DNA from: Gossypium raimondii
Lineage: Eukaryota > Streptophyta > Magnoliopsida > Malvales > Malvaceae
Direction: 5' to 3'
DNA length: 64,000 nt
Assembly: GCF_025698545.1 (NCBI RefSeq)
Contig: NC_068575.1
Span: forward strand, 55,995,980-56,059,979
The notes beneath the pieces were generated by a model. The model saw only the letters and a program-made list of their open reading frames with translations, ran no database searches and was not told the origin of the DNA. Below, piece by piece: positions 53,386 to 64,000 of the stretch. The stretch's first letter is position 1. Every line of letters starts with the position of its first letter. Both the position numbers and the translations under genes were made by a program.

Positions 53386-53990
53386 TCTCCTGTGCGCTCA
53401 AACTAATAAAAGAAGCAACACGAAGCATCAAAACTAATCCTATGTTCAAAAAGTGCCACAAATTAGGAAAACATGAGAATTACAGAACAGTTTGAGGAAG
53501 TAATAGTCCTTTCAAGCCGACAGAAACAAAGCAATTAAAAAAGTTCCCCAAATATATTGCTTAATATAGCAAGAAATCTGCACTTCATCATGTCACCAAT
53601 CTCAAATGTGCTCGTTCTTTTGGCTGAAACTAGCTACTTAGCTAGTCCTCCTTTTTCCGAAAAAGAAAAAGAAATCTAGGGAACCAAATAGTGGGTATAA
53701 ATTCGAGAAACTATGAAAAGAAAGGGCAAGTTGGTGAACGAGAATAGTAGAGAAAGAGAGAGACTTGTTATTACCTGGAAACCGAGAAAATTGTTTTGCA
53801 AGCTCCAAGGTTCATAAAAAAGAAGAAGTAGGAATTGAAATTTAAGGGTTTTGAAATGAAATTTGCAGTTTTGGGAATTTGGTGCAATTTGGAAAACAAA
53901 CAACCAGTCTGCGATTTGATGAATTGATGATCGTCGAGCAAACCCCCAAAACGGCACCAAACGTTCAACTAGAATGTGTAAGAGAGAAAT
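53386..53990 (-). other. 5' leader and promoter region of the bPH_2-like gene
   Basis: A donor-like CCAG/GTAATAAC at about 53775 (minus strand) pairs with the acceptor GCGCACAG at 53390, making a leader intron of about 385 bp. The upstream exon (about 53776-53960) contains ATGs opening short frames, such as one at 53960, which could act as upstream ORFs. The transcription start is unknown. Confidence 0.5.
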
Positions 53991-56398
53991 GAGAAATGAT
54001 TGGGTGTGGGCAGTCGTACCCTATTCTGCGTACGTGGCAGGCAGAGTAGATTTGGTTTCCAAGTGGATCGTTGTCTTCGGCAGTGGACCCACCAACTAAA
54101 CCTCGTTCTGATCTTCCCCTGAAATTAAATATTGTCCTCTATTTTATCTAAAAATAGTAAATAAAAGGGGACCGAAACTTTAAAAAGAAAACAATTGAGG
54201 CCCTACAATTTTTTTTTATTTAATTGAGTATTTAAACTGTTAAAATGTATTAAAATATCTTTTGATTGTTAATCATTGAGTGTTAAAGTTAATTATCTTT
54301 AATTTTTAATTAAAACCATCACGTGTCATAATCACTGTGTGGCATATGGTAAAAAATAAAAATATAAAAATTATTAAATTTAAATAAAAATATAAAAATT
54401 ACTTAAATTTTATTATAAATTAGAAACAAAATTTATAAAATCGTAAAAAAATTTTAAAATTTTATAAAAATTGTAAAAATTTATAAAATATATAGAAATA
54501 TAGAAAAATTTTTATAGTCATAAGAAAATTATAAAAATATAAAGAAATATAAAATTTATAAAAATATAAAAGTTATCGTATCAAAAGAAGTATTTTATAT
54601 TTTTCTATAATTTTATTGATTTTATTTTTATCATTTTCACCATATGTCACACTATGTTGCGACAAGTGATAGTTTTAATTGGAAAAAAATTAGAGGTCGT
54701 TAACTTTAACGATTAATGGTTAAAGGGTCTTTTAATGTTTTTTATAAATTTTTTCTAATTTTTAATATTTTTTATTTTTATTAAACTTTAATAATTTTTA
54801 TTTTTATAATTTTTTATCGCATGTCACATCATGATTGTCACATGAGGTGACTTTAATTGAAAAAATTAAGGGCAATTAAATTTAACAATAAACTATTAAA
54901 GTTAATGGTCAAAGGGTCATTTTATGTATTTTGACAGTTCAAATACTCAATTTAGTACAAAAAAGGGGCTTAATTGCTTTTTTAAAAGTTTAATGGTCTT
55001 TTGATGTATTTTGAAAGTTTAAATACTCAATTAAGTGAAACAAAAAAGAAGGGCTTAATTGCTTTTTCTAAAAAGATTTTAGGGTATTTTATATATTTTA
55101 AAATTCATGTACCCAATTAAATGAAAAAAAAACTTAATTATTTTTTTTTTAAATTGAGAACCTTTTACACATTTAAACTTTAATAAAATAAAATCTTGGT
55201 CCATACTCCATAGTCCATACCCGTGTCCTTCACACGTGCCCCAAGTTGCACGTACGCCTCTGGTTCATCTAAGCTGATATGTCAACCGTACTTTATTAAT
55301 GTTAAATTTAAAATTGTATTTTCCTTATTTCTTAACGGTTCTATAATGATAATGTTTAAACGCAAATTTTATAGCGAATGATAATGTTTAATTATTTGTT
55401 TGTTGTATAAAATTTAATCCGTTAAGTATATATATAAAAGTAGTATTATGAATAATATTATATTAATAAGTGGGTGAAAAAATTATATAATAAATATAAA
55501 TATTAAAATGCACAAAAATTTAATTTGGTTACAATGTTAAAGTTAATTGTTTAGTTATTTTAGGTTTAAAACTTAATATTATCATTATTTATTTATTATA
55601 TTTAAAAAATATCCTCATATAAATATAACTTATTTTATATACGAAATGATATTTTAATTAAATTGGTGTCGAGTTGACTCTCGACACCAATTTAATAAAA
55701 CTTAAAATAAGTATAGAAGATAACGTGGATGATATAGATATTTATTATTGCATAAAAGTTTAGGCTGATTTCTCGTGACTATTCACACAGTAAGAGTGCA
55801 AATTCATGAATAAACAAAATAATAATAATTTTTACATTATTTCTCACTCTTTATTTTTTTTCTATTTTTTCCTTTATAATATATGGCAATACAAACAATA
55901 CTCGAAATTTGCCCTTTCGAGGTCAAGACGTAACAATTAATTTTGTTTCCGAATTTTACCTCTTGCTTGCTCGACTTGACAAAATCGAAAAATTAATTCA
56001 TTGATCAAAATTAGTATTTTCAGAATCGAACCAACAAGATTAGGAACTAATCGAGGTACTGTCCAAAGATAGAGGTTGAATTGATTGACCTTCGTATTGA
56101 TACAAACCGATTGAACCAAGTCAAAAAAAGTAGTTGAACTGATATTCTCTATTTTTAAATTATTTTTATTTTTATGAATTTTTAAATAATTTATTTGACT
56201 GAGCTGGATGAAGTAGTCAAACCGGAAGCTGGTAACTTGACTAGTTCGACCATTGGTCTAGTTTTGAAGAAAGAAAAAAAATGAAAAAATATATAAGAGA
56301 AAATAAAGCTTTTTTTTTTGTCACATCTATATTTTTAATTGGATATCTTATTCTTTAATGACTAACAAAGGTATCGTCTTGGGAAAAAATAGTTTAAG
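53991..56398. other. Intergenic AT-rich region with fold-back repeats
   Basis: No gene is seen. The first 130 bp are GC-richer and may be promoter DNA of the bPH_2-like gene. From 54168 to about 55140 there are repeated and inverted copies of one motif (separate entry). The remainder to 56398 is low-complexity A+T; the short minus-strand frame at 55937-56119 has no domain. Confidence 0.55.
54168..55060. repeat. Fold-back element with inverted and direct copies
   Basis: The segment 54240-54352 (TTAAAATATCTTTTGATTG through CACTGTGTGGCATATGGTA) is matched in inverted orientation by 54640-54740 (CACCATATGTCACACTATG through GGTTAAAGGGTCTTTTAATG). A third copy, in the second orientation, lies at about 54820-54930 (GCATGTCACATCATGATTG). 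The loop between the first two is nearly pure A/T. The pattern suits a non-autonomous fold-back or MULE-derived MITE; target duplication not resolved. Confidence 0.55.
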
Positions 56399-57794
56399 TA
56401 TTGTGTAACACCCCTAACCCGTATCCATTGCCAGAATAGGGTTATAGAGCATTACCGGAGTTTATAAATTAATTTACAAATATTTCATTTCATCAAGCAT
56501 TCGTATTTATAACCAATCAAAATCAAAACATTAATGAGCTAACGTTGGCCAATTTAACTTATACATGCCATTATAACTAGAATCAAATCATCCAAAATTA
56601 CCGATAGAACCAATGCATAGTGTGATATATCTCCGATAAACTTCCAACCCAATCGAGCCTCCGATAATCATTTCAATGCATCAAATAATTATACATATTA
56701 CCAATAATAATTCAATTCCAATAACAAAACACATATTTATATAATATTCATCACCAAATAACATTCACTTTAATTAAAATTATACAGAATATAGTTCATA
56801 CGAACTTACCAGGCTAAATTGCAGAAATATCAAAATTCAGGGACATTTTGGTAATTTTCTATTTTCCTCGAATTTCCACCGAATCTTGATGTAAATTAAT
56901 ATTTTATTCAATTTATTAATTTAAATAATAAAACAATTCATTTCATGCAATTTGGTCACTTTTTGACATTTTTACAAATTTACCCTTAAATTTTCACTTT
57001 TATCCAATTTAGTCTCTGAACCTAAAACATGCAAATTAATCATTTTAATGAAAACTCATGCTAGTTGAATAATCATATATTTTCCTTCTCCTCCTCTCCA
57101 TTCCACACCCTTAATATATATATAACATGCTTATATGTAACATTATCTATAATTTCACTATTTATTTATATATGTTCATTCAAAGTTGTCCACTTGAGGC
57201 ATAGTTACTAAATTATTTATATCTTGAGCTATGGAACTCCGAATTAAGATCCACTAAATTTCTATGAAACTAAACTCACAAATATTCTTACCATAAAATT
57301 TTCAGAATTTATGGTTTAGCTAATAAATGCAGTTTATTCTTTAAAGTCATCCCTATTCTGCTGTCTGACAGTTTCGACCCTTCTTCACTAAGAATTAATT
57401 ATCTCCTCATACGGGATTCGGATGATGTTACCGTTTGTTTCTATTAAAAATAGACTCATTAATGATTTAAAAATATAAATTTAAGCCTCTAATTATTTTC
57501 CCAAATTTTTGATGATTTTCCAAAGTCAAAACAGCGGAATCCGAATTCATTCTGACATTGTCTCACAAAATTTATTATATCTCATGATTTAACTTCATAT
57601 TTTGTTCATTCTCTAATTCGATCTCCACAATTTATGGTGATTTTTCAAAGTTAACCTACTGCTGCTGTCCAAAACTGTTTTAGTGCAAGATGTTGATTAC
57701 TAAGTTCATAACTCCCTTATTCCCTTTCTCTATAATATTTCTCATCACTTTCACTTATTTTCCTTCACTAATATATCAAGAACATAAGACCTTA

Positions 57795-58766
57795 TGATAT
57801 GGGGTTGCGCGCGGACCAAGATCGAGTTGCCAAGTCACGGGAAACTCCTACGAAAAACCCTAAACAATCATATCTGAAACGAAACAGAAAATTAAAATAT
57901 TAAAATTTTGAATTTCCAGATCTGAAATCCCCAAAACAGCAAAGAATCAAATTGAGAATAGAAATAAGTGTTAATAAGGGTTCTTGAAACCCTAAAGGAG
58001 ATTGCGATTCTGCCCAATTGAACACCAAAATAGTTTTCCCCAAATTTGACAATCTAATTTCACCCAAAAGAGTATGGAAGAACCCTAGAAATTGGGAATT
58101 TTGGGTTGATTCCTTAAGATAGAAAAAGACCTGAAAACACAATAAGAACAGAAAATAAATTAGATAAAGATTCAAGACAAGCGAAATAAAGAAAGAATTG
58201 ACAAGAAGAAATTAAAAGATAAGTCCTAAGAAGCCTTGAAATCCCAAAAGATCTCACAACTCCTTCAAACGGCTCTAATCTCCCTCCAAAGAATATCAAT
58301 GGTAAGAAGAAGGTGAAGATGGCTCCTACAATCAAAAGATTGTTAAAACAACTTCTAAAGAAAACTCAAGAGAGAATTCTTGGAGAAAACTCAAAGAGAA
58401 TTCGCACTTAAACAAATCGATATTTTGATATAATTGAGAAGTTCTTTACAAGGTGGTCACCATGCCTTTAAATAGGCCTTATAACTAGTCCTAATCTAAT
58501 TAGAAAACTAAAATAAAAAAAACTCCTAATTATTTTAATATGGAAATTCGGTCAAAGGTCTTTATTTGGGACTCTTGGACTGAATATTTACATAAAAACT
58601 TAAACTAAGTAAATAAATAAATAAATAAAAATAAAACTTTACAACTTGGGCCACTTTGACAATTTGGCCTGATTTTCAACTAAGTATGTATGGATTTCTT
58701 GATTGGGCTGGGAATTTGCTTATTGGGCTTCGCCTTCAAGAATTTGGGCTTTTGTGACTCGTATCA
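57795..58766 (-). repeat. 3' LTR of the nested element
   Basis: 972 bp, near-identical to 60765-61737 except scattered single-base changes and short indels (for example GTTGCGCGCGGACC against GTTACGCACGGACC, consistent with CpG decay). Confidence 0.92.
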
Positions 58767-58780
58767 TTCCCCCCTTCCTC
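58767..58780 (-). other. Polypurine tract of the nested element
   Basis: The minus strand reads GAGGAAGGGGGGAA immediately before the TGATAC start of the 3' LTR, the expected plus-strand primer. It confirms minus orientation. Confidence 0.82.
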
Positions 58781-58915
58781 AAAAAGATTTGTCCTCGAAT
58801 CTGAAAAATCAAATGAACTCGACTTTCCTCGATCGAACGGGACTAATGGCAATTGAGTCCACTTTATAAGCAGAATAATAAGGGTCGATTTACCTTTTCC
58901 ATTTAATACAAACCT

Positions 58916-59990
58916 TCACTCATCGGGGGCATAGTGTAGTCGAAGCTCTTCGGGCTCATGTAGTGTGATTTTATCTTTGCCTATGTTGATCGTTTGAAAG
59001 CGTCTTTCATTTGAGAGGTATTGAAGTTGAAAGTTATCTTTCGGTCTTTCGGGAACCTGAAAAGTAGCAACACAAGAAAAATTCATATCTTGGTTAGTGG
59101 AAACATTTCTCACTACCCTTTCCTCGTCTTTTTCTTTTGTTTCTTTTTCTAACTCATTTTCTCTTCTTTCTTCAACTTCTTTTTCAATTTTCTTGTCTGT
59201 TTCATATTCCTTTTCACTCTCAATCTCTTTTTGCTCTTTTTCATTCTCTTTTTCTTTTTCCTCACTTGTTTTAACAACAGAATTTTTCAGTTTGATTTGG
59301 TCCTCATGGACTTGTTCCGGAGTGAGCGGCACTAAGGTGATTTTCCTTCCTTGATGCTTGAAAGAATACCTATTTGTACGACCATCGTGAGTGACCTTTC
59401 GATCCAGTTGCCATGGTTCTCCTAGCAACAAATGGCAGGCTTGCATAGGCACTACGTCACACACAACTTCGTCTTGATACTTACCGATAGAAAAGGCAAT
59501 GCGCACTTGTTGAGTGACCTTAAATTGGCCTTCGTTGCTAAGCCCTTGTAGTTGATAAGGTTGTGGATGCTTGGTAGTGGATGCTTGGTAGTGGTTAAGC
59601 AAAGCTTTTCCACCATCATCGTGCTGGCTACGTTCGAGCAACTTTCACCATCAATAATAACTCTACAAAGCTTACCTTGTACATGGCAGCGAGTATGAAA
59701 GAGATGTTCTCGTTGCTGCTCGCTCTTTGGTTTTGCCAAAGAAGGTTGCCCATGATAATGAAAATCATCATCCATTCTAGGGACACGTCGAGGGCCGCGC
59801 CTATGGGGCTGGTTATCCCTATCTTCGTTGATTGGATCCTGATAATGAGGATCTTGATTCAATCTCACCTCATTGAAAGCGGTACTCAATGTTCAAAGTG
59901 TGGCAGCGTGTTCATCTAATTGTTGTTGGAGTTTTTGAAACATGTCATAGACATCATTATGGTCAATATCACCTTTAGACATTTTCCAAA
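58916..59990 (-). pseudogene. Gag-start and retropepsin-like coding region of the nested element, frameshifted
   Basis: A start near 59980 (MSKGDIDHNDVYDMFQKLQ) stops after about 25 codons. The frame from 59889 then carries HTRCHVQGKLCRVIIDGESC, the retropepsin entry, where family members usually have D-G-G or D-S-G and this copy has D-G-E. A 14-bp tandem duplication (59565-59578 and 59579-59592) shifts the frame; the next frame continues with FSIGKYQDEVVCDVVPM, LLLGEPWQLDRKVTHDGRTN and ITLVPLTPEQVHEDQ, the C-terminal half of the protease. It ends in about 55 residues of almost only Glu/Lys, then FQTINIGKDKITLHEPEEL. No polymerase follows. Confidence 0.8.
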
Positions 59991-60764
59991 AACCTGCAAA
60001 AATAAACACTCAACACTCAAAAATAAAATTTAGCAAACCTCACTGTTAATCACTCAAAAAGAAAATTCAAATTCTCAATGAGGTAGAATTCAGTCTTGTG
60101 AGTCCTTTAGGAGAGTTTATATCAACCAATTAGAGAGTGGATGAACCGATCTACCAAAGAATCCTAATGTGCACTAGGATGCCAAAAATTGACGAGACAC
60201 CAATTGATTCGTGTTGCACCGAGGAAGAATTGGGCACACGTTTAAATCCTACTAACACAAGAAACAAGAAGGTGTTAGATATCGTAAAGGAAAAATAAAG
60301 GCAAACAAATGAAAACTCACAGCTAAGAATCAATAAAAATTGTTGAAAACAGAAAACCCGAAAAAAATTGCGGAGTAACTTGACAACTTCGTTCGAGGTG
60401 TTCCCAATCTCTAAAAATCACGAAATTAAAACTGGAATGTCCTTATATATTGAAATTTTGATCTGGAAAGTTTGAGCACCAAATTCAACCCGCTGAATAT
60501 TTTTTAAAATTTTTATTGGATTTCATCTTTTTTCAATTTTTTGACTTTTTTGACTGATTTTTTTGCGGGAATAATTTTTTTATTCAATCAAAGTGCCACA
60601 AATATGTATGTAAAATTTCAGATCAATTGGACAACATTTACCCACTCAAATGAATTTTTTTTGAAAGATTTTTCTGGGTAAAACTGCTGTTTTTGTTTTA
60701 AAAAATTGAGATCAGTTTAGAAATCAACCAAGAACACCCAAAACGCCCAAAATCTGATGCCAAA

Positions 60765-61737
60765 TGATACGGGGTTACGCACGGACCAAGATCGAGTTGC
60801 CAAGTCACGGGAAACTCCTACGAAAAACCCTAAACAATCAGATCTGAAACGAAACAAAAAATTAAAATATTAGAATTTTAAATTTCCAGATCTGAAATAA
60901 AATCCTCAAAACAGCAAAGAATCAAATTGAGAATAGAAATAAATGTTAATAAGGGTTCTTGAAACCCTAAAGGAGATTGCGATTCGCCAATTGAACACCA
61001 AGATAGTTTTTCCCAAATTTCGCAATCTAATTTCACCCAAAAGAGTATGGAAGAACCCTAGAAATTGGGAATTTTGGGTTGATTCCTTAAGATAGAAAAA
61101 GGCTGAAAACACAATAAGAACAGAAAATAAATTAGATAAAGATTCAGACAAGCGAAATAAAGAAAGAATTGACAGAAGAAATTAAAAGATAAGTCCTAAG
61201 AAGCCTTGAAATCCCGAAAGATCTCACAACTCCCTTCAAACGGCTCTAATCTCCCTCCAAAGAATATCAATGGCAAGAAGAAGGTGAAGATGGCTCCTAC
61301 AATCAAAAGATTGTTAAAACAACTTAAAGAAAACTCAAGAGAGAATTCTTGGAGAAAAACTCAAAGAGAATTACGCTCTTAAATAAATCTGATATTTTGA
61401 TATAATTGAGAAGTTCTTTACAAGGTGGCCACCATGCCTTTAAATAGGCCTTATAACTAGTCCTAATCTAATTAGAAAACTAAAATAAAAAAACTCCTAA
61501 TTATTTTAATATGAAAATTCGGTCAAAGGTCTTTATTTGGGACTCTTGGACTGAATATTTACATAAAAATTTAAACTAAGTAAATAAATAAATAAATAAA
61601 AATAAAACTTTACAACTTGGGCCACTTTGACAATTTGGCCTGATTTTCAACTAAGTATGTATGGATTTCTTGATTGGGCTGGGAATTTGCTTATTGGGCT
61701 TCGCCTTCAAGAATTTGGGCTTTTGTGACTCGTATCA
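60765..61737 (-). repeat. 5' LTR of the nested element
   Basis: 973 bp; partner of 57795-58766. It begins TGATACGGGG and ends GACTCGTATCA, followed by the CCTTA duplication. Confidence 0.92.
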
Positions 61738-62575
61738 CCTTATATAAGAAAACTCCACTATAACATCATTTCTATGCTTTTTCAATAATATCAAACTTAA
61801 AAATATATTGAAATCTTGATGTTCTTACCTTCTCCTATTAGTTTCAACATTTAACTTGATTTTCTTTCTCCTCCAACTTCTTTTTCTTGAATCTAACTTG
61901 ATATTCTAGCTCCCCATAGTCTCCTTGTTATCTTTCTCTCTTGATGGATGTGGAAATTCTTTTGATTTCTAGGTGAAAATGATTAATTTTTTGTGGAAGG
62001 ACCAATTTGTAAAGAAAGCAAAACTTTCTTTATTTCTCTGTTCTTCTCACGTTGGTGCATGTGAAATAAACTAATATTTATTTATTTATTTAATCTAAAA
62101 TATCTCTAACATCATCATTGCTTTCTAGATTTCTCTCTCTTCTAATTGATCATTTTGCCCTTTATAATCTTTGAAAATTCCATCCTTGAGTCATCACTTA
62201 ATTTGGTAAAATTGTGATTTAGTCCCTCAAAATTCTTCACCTTTTCAATTTGGTCCTAATTCAACCATTTTCCTTATTTTCTAGATTATTCCACCCTTAA
62301 AATATTTTCACCATTGGTCCTTCAAATTTTTCATATTTACACTTTACCCCTCAAATTTTGAGTATTTACTCTTAATCAACAAAACTTTTCTCACTTTTGC
62401 GATTTAATCCTTTCTTGAATTAATATATCATAATATACTTCCCAACGTTGCCATAACTCAAAATTTCTCTTTTTGTCACTTTATTTCCTTATTTTACTAT
62501 ATTAAGGATACCTACTTTCTTCTTGTAGTAATTTTCGGGATATTACAAGTAGTAATTTTCGGATATTACATATTG

Positions 62576-64000
62576 CTTGTGACAAAACAATGTTTAAATA
62601 CTAAAATGAGAAAAAAAAGGGTATAATTTAGGTATAGATATCTAAGTTAAGCTTTTTTTTAAATAGATTTAACAACTTGAGAAAAAGTAATTTTGGGTAC
62701 CATTTATTACAAAAAAAAAAGTTGAGATACCAAAATTCATATTGTAATTTCACTGTGGATTCTATTTAAAAAAATAAGTTATTGAATATAATTGTAGTTC
62801 ACTTCGTAAATAGAGCCTAAATATATTGAAAAATAAAAAGACTGAATATGTAGTATTAAATTATAAAAATAATAAGTATTTCGTAGTTTGAAATTTAATA
62901 AATGAAAAGATACAGGTACCAATCTTTTGTTTTCTTAAATGTAAAAGATTATGAGTGAAATTAAGTTAAATCTGATACTTAGAACAAAATTAAACTATAT
63001 ACATGTGCGTGAGATAAATAAATAAACCTTAAAAGCAAAGCAAAATAAAATTGAAAGGAAAGCATGCATTGCATTCCTTACCAAAAAGCCAAAGCAATAC
63101 GCGGATTAAGTTTTAGCTTATATTAATATTTTTATCCGTGTGGAAAATTTTGAATTTAAGTACATTGAAGCGCATTATCTTCCTATTTAATGATTAAGAA
63201 AGGATTATGGATAATTCTAAACATTATATATAAAAAAAAGATATGATAACATACATCCTTATTAATATTCATATCTAACCCAAGTAGGACATAAACAATG
63301 AGTGGTACTCGCTTAAAATTATAAATAAAATAAATGAAAATATAAAATAAAATATATATTTATTTTGTTTAAAAATAAAGATATAATGGTAAATTTAACT
63401 TTTAATGTTTATGTTTTTTCGTCAATTTAATTATTATTATTTTAGTTAAATTTAACCATTAACTTTTCAAAAGAGTCAAATCCCTTTTATTTAATAGAAA
63501 TGTTGACTAAATATTAAATTTTGAACAGTATTTGCATGACAACCCATCTGACAGTTAACGTGCGCTTTATGCTAACATGACACTATTTGTATTCCATGTC
63601 ATGTTAACAAATAGTTTAAATATTATAAAAACTTTTAAAATTATAAATAGTTTATAAAATTAAAAAAATGAATTACACGTGGATTGTTATGCGACTATCA
63701 TGTTTAAAATTTAACATTTTAGTTAGTACTCTCATTAAAAAATCAATACAATTCTTCTTGAAAAGTTGATGGTAAAATTCACTACTTTTAGAAAATTAAG
63801 AACCAAATTTAACTAAGGTGCTGTTTGAAAATTTTAAAAATAAGTGCTGAAAAATTAAGTATTAAAATTTTAAGTATTGTATTTAAGTTATAAAATTGTT
63901 TAATATATTACCTAAAATTAATTACCTAATATAATTAGATTTTTATAAATATATATTTTAAATTATAAAAAGATATATTCTATAATTTATTATTAATTTT
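62576..64000. other. AT-rich intergenic sequence, no gene seen
   Basis: No exon or open frame of note. The part near 63390-63800 (ATGGTAAATTTAACTTTTAATG through TTAACCATTAACTTTTC and back through GATGGTAAAATTCACTACTTTTAG) looks like another short inverted-repeat element, with boundaries unclear. The last 170 bp are nearly pure A/T. Confidence 0.5.

Larger units (their letters stand above)
57790..61742 (-). mobile_element. Nested non-autonomous LTR retrotransposon with TSD CCTTA
   Basis: LTRs 57795-58766 (972 bp) and 60765-61737 (973 bp) are nearly identical, with TGATAYGGGGTT...GACTCGTATCA ends, and CCTTA is duplicated at 57790-57794 and 61738-61742. The internal region is only about 2.0 kb. 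It encodes, on the minus strand, a short gag start, a retropepsin-like domain and a charged tail, with no RT, RNase H or integrase. The primer site after the 5' LTR reads TTTGGCATCAGATTTTGGG, not a clear match to the initiator-Met site; I could not name the tRNA. It must be mobilised in trans. High LTR similarity suggests recent insertion. Confidence 0.92.
56404..62570 (-). mobile_element. Solo gypsy LTR with TSD TATTG, interrupted by a nested element
   Basis: Ends TGTAACACCCC (56404) and GGATATTACA (62570), flanked by the perfect 5-bp duplication TATTG (56399-56403 and 62571-62575). Removing the nested element leaves about 2.2 kb. It shares blocks with the solo LTR at 13687-16737, for example CTGCTGTCTGACAGTT, TTCGGATGATGTT and TTATATCTCATGATTT. 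No PBS, gag or second LTR of this family is present. Confidence 0.88.

Noticed and set aside
59097..59354. Ser/Phe-rich plus frame
   Set aside because: Antisense shadow of the Glu/Lys-rich domain.
56404..62570. A single full-length LTR element with inner LTRs as its own
   Set aside because: Inner LTRs have different ends (TGATAY...GTATCA) and their own TSD (CCTTA), so there are two nested elements of different families.

Overview
The window is plant nuclear DNA. It has spliced genes with GT-AG introns, an AT-rich background, and a heavy load of LTR retrotransposons nested in one another plus a Mutator-like DNA transposon. Protein similarity by eye points to a rosid, most likely Malvaceae such as Gossypium. 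That is an inference from gene and repeat style; no search was run.

Layout. 1-2.3 kb: AT-rich intergenic DNA with small transposon remnants. 2.32-5.88 kb: a short non-autonomous Ty3/gypsy element with both LTRs, PBS, PPT and target-site duplication, holding only broken gag and protease. 5.9-18.6 kb: a small hAT-like element split by a 12.3-kb inverted repeat (6110-18447). Each arm of that repeat is a Tekay/Del-like LTR, an initiator-Met PBS and the start of gag, and the arms face each other across a loop of about 51 nt. Each arm later took an independent insertion of a second LTR family. 18.6-21 kb: intergenic. 21-42 kb: the gene island, all on the minus strand: a PLIM2/WLIM2-type LIM protein (21001-21972), taspase-1 (24495-27447), a short-chain dehydrogenase of the menthone/salutaridine-reductase group (27930-29432), mitochondrial NAD-malic enzyme (31161-37437, 19 exons) and a MAT2B/RmlD-like reductase (39727-41845). 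42-51 kb: a MULE with TIRs and 9-bp TSD, a duplicated 3' end of the next gene, and a decayed Ty1/copia fragment. 51-53.9 kb: a membrane protein with a bPH_2-like domain. 54-56.4 kb: fold-back AT-rich repeats. 56.4-62.6 kb: a solo LTR containing a second non-autonomous gag-protease LTR element. The last 1.4 kb shows no gene.

Reading frames of the six genes were rebuilt exon by exon. In every case the exon lengths sum to an intact frame: 209, 421, 305, 604, 320 and about 268 residues. The genes do not form one pathway. They are ordinary housekeeping genes: actin bundling, a threonine endopeptidase, carbonyl reduction, mitochondrial malate oxidation, a SAM-synthetase regulator-like reductase and a membrane protein. 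Their order looks like an ancestral synteny block. The most unusual structure is the giant retrotransposon palindrome, which would give a multi-kilobase hairpin RNA if transcribed through.
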